This document shows, piece by piece, positions 1 to 10,148 of a stretch of 64,000 nt of DNA (its first letter is position 1; each line of letters opens with the position of its first letter). Source of the stretch: Acetomicrobium hydrogeniformans ATCC BAA-1850 (GTDB taxonomy: Bacteria > Synergistota > Synergistia > Synergistales > Acetomicrobiaceae); contig NZ_ACJX03000001.1 in NCBI RefSeq assembly GCF_000160455.2, forward strand, positions 1,746,001-1,810,000, given 5' to 3'. The notes under the pieces are model-generated. The model was not told where the DNA came from, made no database searches, and saw only the letters and a list, made by a program, of their open reading frames with translations. The position numbers and the translations under genes were made by a program.

Positions 1-109
1 GCGTCTTGTTTTCCTCCGATATAATTTTTATAGATTCAAAAGGGATAACGATTTTATCGTTCTTTCTGTAGCTTTCGGCCTTCAGTTTTTCTATAATATC
101 CGTCATCAT
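1..109 (-). CDS. Hypothetical protein, N-terminal fragment (runs off the left edge)
   Basis: An open frame begins at ATG 109-107 on the minus strand and continues past base 1. A GGAGG ribosome-binding site lies 9 bases upstream of the start, which is the main reason to believe it is real. The 36 visible residues start MMTDIIEKLKAESYRKND and are charged, with no signal peptide or recognisable motif. It is transcribed divergently from the sigma-factor gene at 157, so the 48 bases between them must hold both leader regions. Function unknown; too little is visible to assign a family. Confidence 0.5.
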   Translation of the reverse strand, partial: MMTDIIEKLKAESYRKNDKIVIPFESIKIISEENKT

Positions 110-156
110 ATATCAGACCCTCCTATCGGCAATGAAGTGAAAGGAGCATTATTGGG

Positions 157-642
157 TTGAACAAAATATTTCTCAATTATATGCCTCTAGTGTTGAAGAT
201 GGCTTCTATGCTGTCTAACGGCGACCCGCATTTAAAAGAAGATTTGGTTCAAGAAGGTTATATAGGATTATATCACGCTATTAGAAAATATGATGAAAAT
301 AGAGGGCATTTTCCGGCATTTGCAAGAACCTGCGTCCGTAATGCCATGATATCCTACTTGAGAAAAAACAAGACGAAGGATTACGTTTCTTTGGACGCTG
401 CAGCGGAAGTATCGGACGATTTGGACGTGGATGAGAAGTTGAAACAAAAGGAATTTTTGAAGAATTTGTATGATTTGTTGACACCAATGGAGAAAGATGC
501 TTTAAGAACCCTCCTTATCAGCGGCAACATCGCAGACGCTGCGAATCTTTTGTCATGGCCGTACAAAAAGATGGAGAATGCCATAACAAGGGTCAGGAAG
601 AAAGCGAGGCTTTTAATGAAACTGGACAAGGAAGGGGAATGA
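157..642 (+). CDS. Sigma-70 family RNA polymerase sigma factor, short form
   Basis: This 161-residue protein resembles small sigma-70/SigH-like factors that direct RNA polymerase to promoters. Region 2 is clear at about residues 20-72: DLVQEGYIGLYHAIRKYD followed by a FPAFARTCVRNAM core-binding and -10-recognition helix. A region-4-like helix-turn-helix occupies about 108-155 (LTPMEKDALRTLL, then a basic RVRKKARLLMK end). No region 1 or region 3 is present. The start is TTG at 157, chosen because AAGGAG at 141-146 is 10 bases upstream. tRNA-Sec and a LuxR-type regulator follow on the same strand within 140 bases, so they may be co-transcribed. The regulon is unknown; a housekeeping role is unlikely given the size. 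Confidence 0.85.
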   Translation: MNKIFLNYMPLVLKMASMLSNGDPHLKEDLVQEGYIGLYHAIRKYDENRGHFPAFARTCVRNAMISYLRKNKTKDYVSLDAAAEVSDDLDVDEKLKQKEFLKNLYDLLTPMEKDALRTLLISGNIADAANLLSWPYKKMENAITRVRKKARLLMKLDKEGE

Positions 643-663
643 TTATAAGATTTAAAGGATCGA

Positions 664-761
664 GGAGGCGGTTGGTCGCTGGTGCGACCCCCAGACTTCA
701 AATCTGGTGTGGGTCAGCGAGGGCTGGCCCGGGTGGGTTCGATTCCCACGCGCCTCCGCCA
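664..761 (+). tRNA. selC: tRNA-Sec (anticodon TCA), CCA encoded
   Basis: Selenocysteine tRNA that decodes UGA with SelB. The mature body is 664-758 (95 nt) and CCA is encoded at 759-761. Hallmarks seen directly: a 6-bp D stem (674-679 with 684-689) and tight 4-base D loop; anticodon stem 691-695/703-707 with loop CTTCAAA giving TCA at 698-700; a long variable arm with an 8-bp stem around 711-730; a T loop TTCGATT; and an acceptor of seven Watson-Crick pairs, with G671 opposite G750 at the expected eighth pair. The final A of CCA is also the first base of the AAGGAGG ribosome-binding site of the next gene. No selA, selB or selD is in the window. Confidence 0.96.
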
Positions 762-776
762 AGGAGGATTAACTTA

Positions 777-1463
777 TTGCAGACTATTAAAGTAGTCATC
801 GCAAACAGGCATAGATTATATCGTGAATGCATAAAGCGTATGTTGGAGTTGGAAATGGATATTTCGGTGGTGGGAGAGATATGCCGTACTGAAGAGATGC
901 GGGATGTTATCAGTTCCCTGCGCCCCGATGTCATTGTGTATGACGATGAGCTTCTAGATAAAGATAGTATTGGGCCCATTCGCGAACTCTCCAAAGAGTT
1001 TACGCCCTTTAGGTGTGTTTTGTTGACTTCCAAAGAGAATAATTATCACGATAGATTGCAGAATCTGAGGAAGTCAGGCATATATGGATGTATACTGAAA
1101 TCTTCCAAGGCAGAGGATCTTTTGTCGGCAATTCGTAACGTGGCCAAGGCCGATCCTTATAATGATCCAAGATTGGAGACATACAAAAAAACTGTCTCGC
1201 TAATCGAGGAAGATACAGCTCAACTTTATCACCTTACTCCACGGGAGAAGGAAGTCCTCTATTGGTTATCCCAGGGCTTTTCTAACCAGAACATCGCTAA
1301 GATAATGTTTTTGTCCGAAAAAACCGTTAAAAACCACGTCAGTCGCATTCTGAAGAAACTCGATTTTCCCGACAGAACGCAGGCCGCCGTTTTTGCGTGG
1401 AAGGCGGGGCTTGCTCAATACAGCCCCGACCAATTTTACGAAATCCTCGGCAAAACGCAGTAA
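777..1463 (+). CDS. LuxR/NarL-type transcriptional regulator with degenerate receiver domain
   Basis: A 228-residue DNA-binding protein with response-regulator architecture. An N-terminal receiver-like domain (about 1-125) is followed by a C-terminal GerE/LuxR helix-turn-helix (about 150-215; LTPREKEVLYWLSQGFSN, then SEKTVKNHVSRILKKL). The receiver keeps the candidate phospho-Asp strand (VIVYDDELL) and the late Lys (CILKSSKA). The acidic pair normally ending strand 1 (as in IADDH) is replaced by IANRH, so phosphorylation-dependent control is doubtful. Start is TTG 777 with AAGGAGG at 761-767; longer in-frame starts would run through tRNA-Sec and are rejected. No histidine kinase is adjacent, so the signal is unknown. 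Confidence 0.85.
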   Translation: MQTIKVVIANRHRLYRECIKRMLELEMDISVVGEICRTEEMRDVISSLRPDVIVYDDELLDKDSIGPIRELSKEFTPFRCVLLTSKENNYHDRLQNLRKSGIYGCILKSSKAEDLLSAIRNVAKADPYNDPRLETYKKTVSLIEEDTAQLYHLTPREKEVLYWLSQGFSNQNIAKIMFLSEKTVKNHVSRILKKLDFPDRTQAAVFAWKAGLAQYSPDQFYEILGKTQ

Positions 1464-1493
1464 TTGTAATATTTGAGGGCGCAAACCTCTCTA

Positions 1494-2921
1494 TCATTGT
1501 TCTTTCTTTTTCCAACGCGTACCTAGAGGAGTATCTTCCAATATTATCCCTTTAGAGGCCAGTTCGTTCCGTATAGCATCTGCCCTTGCGAAATCCCGTT
1601 TTTTTCTCGCCGCCTCCCTTTCTTTTATGAGCCCTTCGATCTCACTGCTCGATAATGTTCCGGCAAACTCTTCTCCTATCGTATTTATTCCAATAACTCC
1701 TAATATGTTCTCAACGGTTTCAAAAAAATCCTTGGACTTGATCAAGGCCTGTTTATCTAATGTCTCATTTTCCTTCAAATAATTATTCAGATCTCTGACG
1801 ACTTCGAAAACCGCTCCCAACGCTCCGGCCGTATTGAAATCATCGTCCAGGGCGTTGCAAAACCTCTTGTAACCATTATTTACGACATCCTCGAGCCACG
1901 TATCGGGAGTATTTTTTTCTTGGCTTCGCTCCATATAAAACAAGAGATCGGAATAACAATTGCGAAGTCGCTGCAAGCTTTTTGTGGCCTGAATTAGAGA
2001 GTCGTCCGAGAAATCGAGGGGACTTCTGTAGTGGGCAGCCAATATGAAAAGCCTTACGGCCAAGGGCTGGAAGTTCTTCCTAATCTCGCGTACGTTGAGA
2101 ATGTTGCCTAAAGATTTGGACATCTTTTCTTTGTTTATCAATAGATAACCATTGTGTATCCAGAATCTCACAAACTGTTTACCCGTTGCCGCCTCCGCTT
2201 GGGCAATTTCGTTTTCGTGATGCGGAAAGATAAGATCACTTCCTCCTCCATGAATATCGATGGTATCACCTAAATATTTCATGGCCATGGCACTGCATTC
2301 TATGTGCCATCCCGGTCTTCCGTGACCCCAAGGACTGTCCCACCAGGGCTCGCCTTCCTTTTTGGCCTTCCATAGGACAAAATCAAGAGGGTGTCTTTTT
2401 CTTTCGTCAACTTCAATTCTTGCCCCTGCCTGGAGTTCTTCCAAGCTTTGACCGGACAACTTTCCATAATTGGGATAACTTTTGACATCGAAGTAAACGT
2501 TACCGTCTATGATATAAGCATGCCCATTTTCTATAATGCGGGATATGAGTCGAATGATGTCGTCAATGTGCTCTGTAGCTTTTGGATGTACTGTAGCTTG
2601 TCTTACTCCCAATGGTATAATGTCCTCGAAATAGGCCTCTATGAATTGTTCGGCTAGTTCTTTGACGGTTATTCCGAGTTGATTAGCTTTATTGATCATC
2701 TTGTCATCTATATCCGTGAAGTTTTGCACATAAATGACCTCGAAACCCTTGTATTCCATGTATCGTCTCAGGGCATCGAAGACGACAAAGGGCCTTGCGT
2801 TACCGATGTGTATGTAATCGTAAACGGTTGGGCCACAAACGTAAAAGCCGATTCTGCCCGGACTGACAGGAGCGAACTCCTCCTTACGTCGCGTAAGGTC
2901 GTTATATAATACTAAACCCAT
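1494..2921 (-). CDS. cysS: Cysteinyl-tRNA synthetase
   Basis: Class I aminoacyl-tRNA synthetase of 475 residues that charges tRNA-Cys with cysteine in the cytoplasm. The HIGH-type motif appears as YDYIHIGNARPFVV near residue 35 and KMSKSLGN near 265. Zinc-site Cys and His residues are visible (CGPTVYD, ECSAMA, HHENE). The start is ATG 2921, preceded by GGGAGAG; an upstream hydrophobic in-frame extension lacks a ribosome-binding site and is not part of the protein. It diverges from uvrC across a 96-bp intergenic region. Length and motif order are normal for bacterial CysRS. Confidence 0.97.
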   Translation of the reverse strand: MGLVLYNDLTRRKEEFAPVSPGRIGFYVCGPTVYDYIHIGNARPFVVFDALRRYMEYKGFEVIYVQNFTDIDDKMINKANQLGITVKELAEQFIEAYFEDIIPLGVRQATVHPKATEHIDDIIRLISRIIENGHAYIIDGNVYFDVKSYPNYGKLSGQSLEELQAGARIEVDERKRHPLDFVLWKAKKEGEPWWDSPWGHGRPGWHIECSAMAMKYLGDTIDIHGGGSDLIFPHHENEIAQAEAATGKQFVRFWIHNGYLLINKEKMSKSLGNILNVREIRKNFQPLAVRLFILAAHYRSPLDFSDDSLIQATKSLQRLRNCYSDLLFYMERSQEKNTPDTWLEDVVNNGYKRFCNALDDDFNTAGALGAVFEVVRDLNNYLKENETLDKQALIKSKDFFETVENILGVIGINTIGEEFAGTLSSSEIEGLIKEREAARKKRDFARADAIRNELASKGIILEDTPLGTRWKKKEQ

Positions 2922-2941
2922 ATTGCTCTCTCCCTTCTTAT

Positions 2942-2971
2942 ATGACAAAATCCCAATAATAATCCTATAAT
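2942..2971 (+). promoter_or_regulatory. Predicted sigma-70 promoter of the uvrC-rib-serS operon
   Basis: ATGACA (2942-2947, 5 of 6 to the -35 consensus) is followed by an 18-base spacer and a perfect TATAAT (2966-2971), about 40 bases before the uvrC start. It lies in the cysS/uvrC divergent gap and points into uvrC. Predicted from sequence only. Confidence 0.6.
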
Positions 2972-3017
2972 AAGAACAAAGAATTAGGAAGCCCGGAGGT
3001 AGTTGGGAAAATATAAG

Positions 3018-4532
3018 ATGCCAAGAAAAAAAGAAGTCGAACAAAGCGTGCCAACTTATTTATCTGAAAAGGTAAGAAACCTTCCGAACAGGCCGGGGGT
3101 TTATATATTTCATGGCGAGGAAGACAAGATATTGTATGTCGGGAAGGCGAAGTCCCTGAAAAAAAGAGTTTCGTCATATTTTCGGCATAATGGGTTTGCC
3201 TCCCCAAGATTGAGAAAGCTCGTGGAGCTAATCAGAGACATATCCTTCATAAGGACGGAAACGGAAGCAGAAGCCCTAATTGTTGAAGCCCGTTTGATAA
3301 AGCATTATCAACCTTTTTTCAATATAGAACTTAAAATGGGAGAACGTTATCCCTATATTAAAATTACCAGGGATCCCTACCCCAAAGTGGAGATAACCAG
3401 ACATAAGGCCGATGATGGCTCCACTTACATCGGCCCCTATACAAGAGTAAAGGAACTTAGACAGGTTTTGAGACTTATGGAGCGTTATTTTCCTTTGAGA
3501 AACTGCAGTTTGAATTTGAAGGAAGCTCCCGTCCAAAGTCGACCCTGTCTCAGGTATAACATGGGTAAATGCCTTGGGCCATGTGCGGGTCTTTGCACTC
3601 AAAGGGAATATCAGGAATTGGTCGATGATGTAATACTTTTCTTGAGGGGGCAAACAAGTGCATTGGTTGAAAGCCTCAGAAAGAAAATGAATGAAGCCGT
3701 GGAATCTCTTGCTTTTGAGAAGGCAGCCTTTTATAGAGATGCAATAAGGGCCATTTGGCGTTTAAGCAGACAACAGATCTCTTTTGCTCTTCGAGATCCT
3801 TTGGATAAAGAGATTTGGAAAGCCCTCGAAAGGCTGCAGGAAGTCTTGGGTATAGCCTTCCCCTTTTGGAGAATAGAAGGATGCGACATTTCCCATTTGT
3901 CCGGAAGGGAGACCTATGGAGTCTTTGTGGTTTTCGAACAGGGTATGCCAAATCCTTCTTTATATCGTCGTTATGTCATTAAAACGGTGGAGGGAATAGA
4001 TGATTTTCGTTCAATTGAAGAAATAGTCCGAAGGCGATATTCGTCGCTCTTAGAGAAAAACATGCCTTTGCCCCAACTTCTATTGGTAGATGGTGGCGCG
4101 CTACAGCTTTCTTTTGCTTTGAAGGCTTTAAATGAACTGGGAATAGAGAACATTTATGCAGTTGCTTTGGCCAAAGAGGAAGAAGAGCTTTATTTGCCCG
4201 ACTCCAGGAGACCTCTGAAGCTCCCTTTGGATGACCCAGGGTTGAACCTTCTCAGAAAGATCAGAGATGAGGCTCACAGGTTTGCCCTTTCGTCGCACAA
4301 CAACAAATTCAATAAACGCTATAGTCGTTCGGCCCTGGAAGACATTCCCGGAGTGGGAAAAAGAAGGGCGGCAGCCCTTCTCGCTGCTTTTGGCAGCGTA
4401 TCCCACATAGCTTCTAAAACTCCGGAGGAATTGGAAAAGGTAGACAATATTGGACCAAGGTTGGCAAAGCATATTCTTATGTATTTAAAAGGTGATAATG
4501 ATAATGAAAGTATCGGAAAAAAGACAAAATGA
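3018..4532 (+). CDS. uvrC: UvrC excinuclease subunit, internally shortened
   Basis: Nuclease subunit of UvrABC nucleotide excision repair, making the incisions on both sides of a lesion. Order of domains in the 504-residue product: GIY-YIG nuclease near 20-100 (PGVYIF, ILYVGKAKSL), a Cys cluster near 175-193, UVR motif near 214-247, the catalytic part of the RNase H-like nuclease (GCDISH, LLVDGG, RDEAHRFA) and a C-terminal helix-hairpin-helix pair. The catalytic acidic residues are all present. However, UVR and the first catalytic Asp are only about 43 residues apart, against well over 130 in usual UvrC, so a segment of roughly 100 residues is absent. Start is uncertain: ATG 3018 lies 18 bases after GGAGG and TTG 3003 only 3 bases after it. 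The 3' end overlaps ribD. Confidence 0.93.
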   Translation: MPRKKEVEQSVPTYLSEKVRNLPNRPGVYIFHGEEDKILYVGKAKSLKKRVSSYFRHNGFASPRLRKLVELIRDISFIRTETEAEALIVEARLIKHYQPFFNIELKMGERYPYIKITRDPYPKVEITRHKADDGSTYIGPYTRVKELRQVLRLMERYFPLRNCSLNLKEAPVQSRPCLRYNMGKCLGPCAGLCTQREYQELVDDVILFLRGQTSALVESLRKKMNEAVESLAFEKAAFYRDAIRAIWRLSRQQISFALRDPLDKEIWKALERLQEVLGIAFPFWRIEGCDISHLSGRETYGVFVVFEQGMPNPSLYRRYVIKTVEGIDDFRSIEEIVRRRYSSLLEKNMPLPQLLLVDGGALQLSFALKALNELGIENIYAVALAKEEEELYLPDSRRPLKLPLDDPGLNLLRKIRDEAHRFALSSHNNKFNKRYSRSALEDIPGVGKRRAAALLAAFGSVSHIASKTPEELEKVDNIGPRLAKHILMYLKGDNDNESIGKKTK

Positions 4533-5595
4533 ATATTATATGCGTATTGTACTCAGCTTGGCCAGAAGGGGGACAGGCAGGACAAGCCCAAATCCGAGGG
4601 TCGGTTGTGTCGTTGTCAAGGACGATAAAATTGTTGGCACGGGTTTTCATAGATGCCCTGGATCTCCACATGCCGAGGTCATGGCTTTATCAATGGCCAA
4701 GGATATGTCTAGAGGGGCGACGCTTTACGTAAATTTGGAACCATGTATACATTATGGCCGCACCCCTCCCTGCGCTCCTTTGATAGTTGAAAGGGGAATA
4801 AAAAGGGTGTTCATTTCAACGGAAGATCCCTTTCCCAAGGTCAGGGGAAGAGGGGTTGAGTATCTTCGTTCGCATGGTGTGGAGGTTGTCTCCGGCGTGC
4901 TCAGCGATGAGGCGAGATGGCTGAACAGAGGTTTTTTAAAAGTATTTGAAGAAGGTCGGCCATGGATTACCTTGAAAGCTGCAATGAGTTTGGATGGTGA
5001 TGTAGCTCTTTCGGACGGAAGCAGCCGTTGGATAACTGGGCGAAGCTCTCTCAAGCGATCTCACTTGCTTCGTGCCGAAGCGGATGCCGTCCTCGTAGGA
5101 ATAGGGACAATATTGAAAGATGACCCGGAGTTGACTGTAAGATATGTAGAGGGAGAACACCCCCTTAAGATCATCTTGGATACACATTTAAGAATTCCTA
5201 TCAACGCCAAGGTGTTTAAAGAGGGCGATGTTTTAGTGGTGACATCCAAAGGCTCCTCCCCTCAGAAGGTGGAGGAGATAATTTCGAGAGGGGCAGGGGT
5301 AATGCAGATTCCTACCGATTCCCGAGGGTTCCTGGATATAAAGGAAATGGTCTGTAAGTTGCCCTCTATGGATGTGCACTATTTGTTGGTCGAAGGTGGG
5401 CCAAATGTGCTATCTTCTTTTTTTGATGCTAAGTTGTTCGATGAGATGGCTCTTTTCTACGCTCCCAAGATAATGGGCCGAGGGAAGGGCGCCTTTTCGG
5501 GATTATCCTTAATGTCCATGTCCGAAATTCCCATTGGAAGGATACGGGGTATGAAGAAACTGGACGATGATCTCTTTTTGGAGGTCGATATGTAA
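4504..5595 (+). CDS. ribD: Bifunctional riboflavin deaminase/reductase RibD
   Basis: Catalyses the second and third steps of riboflavin synthesis: deamination of diaminohydroxyphosphoribosylaminopyrimidine and reduction of the ribosyl side chain. The N-terminal zinc deaminase (about 1-145) has HAEVMAL and the PCIHYGRTPPC zinc ligands. The C-terminal reductase (about 150-363) carries RPWITLKAAMSLDG and a GGPNVLSSF motif. Length (363) is normal. ATG 4504 is preferred because AGGTGA lies 8 bases upstream; ATG 4498 and GTG 4492 are alternatives. The first 29 bases overlap uvrC and the last base of its stop is the first base of ribE. Confidence 0.95.
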   Translation: MKVSEKRQNEYYMRIVLSLARRGTGRTSPNPRVGCVVVKDDKIVGTGFHRCPGSPHAEVMALSMAKDMSRGATLYVNLEPCIHYGRTPPCAPLIVERGIKRVFISTEDPFPKVRGRGVEYLRSHGVEVVSGVLSDEARWLNRGFLKVFEEGRPWITLKAAMSLDGDVALSDGSSRWITGRSSLKRSHLLRAEADAVLVGIGTILKDDPELTVRYVEGEHPLKIILDTHLRIPINAKVFKEGDVLVVTSKGSSPQKVEEIISRGAGVMQIPTDSRGFLDIKEMVCKLPSMDVHYLLVEGGPNVLSSFFDAKLFDEMALFYAPKIMGRGKGAFSGLSLMSMSEIPIGRIRGMKKLDDDLFLEVDM

Positions 5596-6251
5596 TGTTT
5601 ACGGGCTTAGTCGAAACAATTGGCATAGTGTTGTCCCTGGATAGGCGTGGCGATGTAACGAACTTGACGATTGAAGCTCCAGAGATTTCGGGGGAACTTG
5701 CCCTAAACGAATCTGTTTCTGTCTCGGGTGCATGTCTAAGCGTCGTCAAAAGAGAACGGTCCTGTTTTGTGGCTGAAATGATGGGAGAAACAGTTACTGT
5801 GACCAAGTTGGGCTTTTTAAAGCCCTTTGACAAAGTAAACTTAGAGAGGGCTTTAAAAGTAGGCGATCGCCTGGGTGGTCATATAGTATTGGGTCATGTG
5901 GAAGGTGTTGGTTTTGTAAGCGGGATATCGAGGAAGACGGAGACTATCGCGTTGAGAGTTAAAGCCGACCCTTCTCTGATTCGTTATATTCTCCCAAAGG
6001 GATCCATTGCCGTCGATGGCGTTAGTTTGACGGTTATAGATGTTGAAGAAAATTTATTTACTGTTGGTGTCATTCCAAGCACGCTAAAGCTTACGACCCT
6101 TGGCGATCTCAAGGTGGGGGATATGGTGAATCTTGAAACGGATATAATAGGCAAATATATAGAACGGTTTTTGAGGGGGCCGCTTAGTTCTAGCGGAGAA
6201 AGACAAAACGATTTAACATGGGAAAAATTAGCTCGTTACGGTTGGAGTTAA
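5595..6251 (+). CDS. ribE: Riboflavin synthase alpha subunit
   Basis: Dismutates two 6,7-dimethyl-8-ribityllumazine molecules to riboflavin and the RibH substrate. The 218-residue protein opens with the diagnostic MFTGLVE and contains the two tandem lumazine-binding barrel repeats (about 1-90 and 95-190), with [12 protein letters not shown] and VDGVSLTV motifs. ATG 5595 overlaps the ribD stop by one base, implying translational coupling. The tail beyond residue 195 is variable in the family. It sits in the order ribD-ribE-ribBA-ribH, as in many bacterial rib operons. Confidence 0.96.
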   Translation: MFTGLVETIGIVLSLDRRGDVTNLTIEAPEISGELALNESVSVSGACLSVVKRERSCFVAEMMGETVTVTKLGFLKPFDKVNLERALKVGDRLGGHIVLGHVEGVGFVSGISRKTETIALRVKADPSLIRYILPKGSIAVDGVSLTVIDVEENLFTVGVIPSTLKLTTLGDLKVGDMVNLETDIIGKYIERFLRGPLSSSGERQNDLTWEKLARYGWS

Positions 6252-6277
6252 TGGAAAATGGAAGGGGGAATGGAAAA

Positions 6278-7498
6278 ATGGCCCTATCAGATGAGGTTTT
6301 CGCTTCACCGGAAGAAGCCATCGATCTTATCAAAGAGGGTAAGATGATAATTGTTGTAGATGACGAGGACAGAGAGAACGAAGGGGATTTGCTCATGGCG
6401 GCCTCGAAGGTTACGTCGGAGTCCATCAATTTTATGACCAAATACGGAAGGGGGTTGGTGTGCGTTCCCCTGACGGAGGAAAGGGCAAGACAATTGGATT
6501 TAGAGCCCATGGTTACGCACAGCACGGACCCTCACGGCACAGCATTTACCGTTTCCGTCGATGCGAAAAATGGTACAACGACGGGGATATCCGCTGAAGA
6601 TAGAGCTGTCACTGCCCAACTCCTGGCGGATCCATGTGCTAAAAGCTCGGATTTTCGCCGTCCTGGCCATATGTTTCCCCTTATAGCCAGGAAGGGTGGA
6701 GTATTAAAAAGAGCTGGCCACACTGAAGCTGCGGTGGACTTGGCAAGACTTGCAGGTTTAGAGCCAGTTGGGGTAATATGCGAGATAATGAACGATGACG
6801 GCACCATGGCAAGGTTGCCCCAGTTAATTGAATTTGCAAAAAAATTCGGGCTCAAAATAATGACTATAAAGAGTTTAATACGCTACAGACACTTACGGGA
6901 GAAGCTCGTTGAGAGAGTTTCTACTGTGGATCTTCCCACTGAGTATGGTAAATTCGTTGCCCATGCCTATAGATGGATATTGGACGATGATCCTGACATG
7001 TTGCATATAGCTCTTGTTAAAGGAGATATAAAGGAAGACGATGAAGTGTTGGTGCGAGTTCATTCCGAATGTCTCACGGGAGATGTTTTTGGATCCTTGA
7101 GGTGCGATTGTGGGCCACAACTTCATAGGGCAATGCAGATGATAGAACAAGAAGGAAAAGGTATTGTGCTTTATATGCGACAAGAGGGCAGGGGAATAGG
7201 GTTATATAAAAAGCTAAAGGCATATGAACTTCAGGAAAAAGGATTGGATACTGTTGAGGCCAATATTAAACTTGGAGTGAGCCCCGATTTAAGGGACTAC
7301 GGCGTTGGTGCACAGATACTTTTCGATTTAGGGGTAAGAAAGTTGCGCCTAATGACCAATAATCCCAAGAAAGTTATTGGTTTAGAGGGATATGGCTTGG
7401 AGGTTATCGATAGGGTACCTATTGAGGTGGAGGCAAACTCCTATAACTTAAATTATCTAAAGACTAAAAAAGAAAAACTGGGGCATCTATTTGATTGA
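6278..7498 (+). CDS. ribBA: Bifunctional DHBP synthase / GTP cyclohydrolase II
   Basis: Supplies both precursors of riboflavin. The N-terminal half (about 1-205) is 3,4-dihydroxy-2-butanone 4-phosphate synthase, with the metal-binding [10 protein letters not shown] acidic loop and RPGHMFPL. The C-terminal half (about 207-400) is GTP cyclohydrolase II, with zinc cysteines in [17 protein letters not shown] and the catalytic [10 protein letters not shown]. At 406 residues both domains look complete. ATG 6278 is chosen because GAAGGGGGA at 6261-6269 is well spaced; in-frame ATGs at 6251 and 6218 lack good spacing. Confidence 0.96.
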   Translation: MALSDEVFASPEEAIDLIKEGKMIIVVDDEDRENEGDLLMAASKVTSESINFMTKYGRGLVCVPLTEERARQLDLEPMVTHSTDPHGTAFTVSVDAKNGTTTGISAEDRAVTAQLLADPCAKSSDFRRPGHMFPLIARKGGVLKRAGHTEAAVDLARLAGLEPVGVICEIMNDDGTMARLPQLIEFAKKFGLKIMTIKSLIRYRHLREKLVERVSTVDLPTEYGKFVAHAYRWILDDDPDMLHIALVKGDIKEDDEVLVRVHSECLTGDVFGSLRCDCGPQLHRAMQMIEQEGKGIVLYMRQEGRGIGLYKKLKAYELQEKGLDTVEANIKLGVSPDLRDYGVGAQILFDLGVRKLRLMTNNPKKVIGLEGYGLEVIDRVPIEVEANSYNLNYLKTKKEKLGHLFD

Positions 7499-7542
7499 AT
7501 AGAAGACCGAGATCTATAACAATAACTTAGGAGGATGATGTC

Positions 7543-10082
<2,540 letters not shown>

Positions 10083-10148
10083 TCTATACACCGACCCTTT
10101 CATGATAAAATTAATAAACAAACCAATCGAAGGAGGAGTGTATCTCAG

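Noticed and set aside
555-776. In-frame upstream extension of the LuxR-type regulator
   Set aside because: It would translate through the tRNA-Sec gene; TTG 777 with AAGGAGG gives a normal receiver N-terminus.
1464-1493. Hairpin GAGG/CCTC between the LuxR-type gene and cysS
   Set aside because: Only four pairs with a 7-base loop and no T-run; not convincing as a terminator.
2922-3044. N-terminal extension of cysS with a hydrophobic stretch resembling a signal peptide
   Set aside because: No ribosome-binding site, and CysRS proteins begin at the position of ATG 2921.
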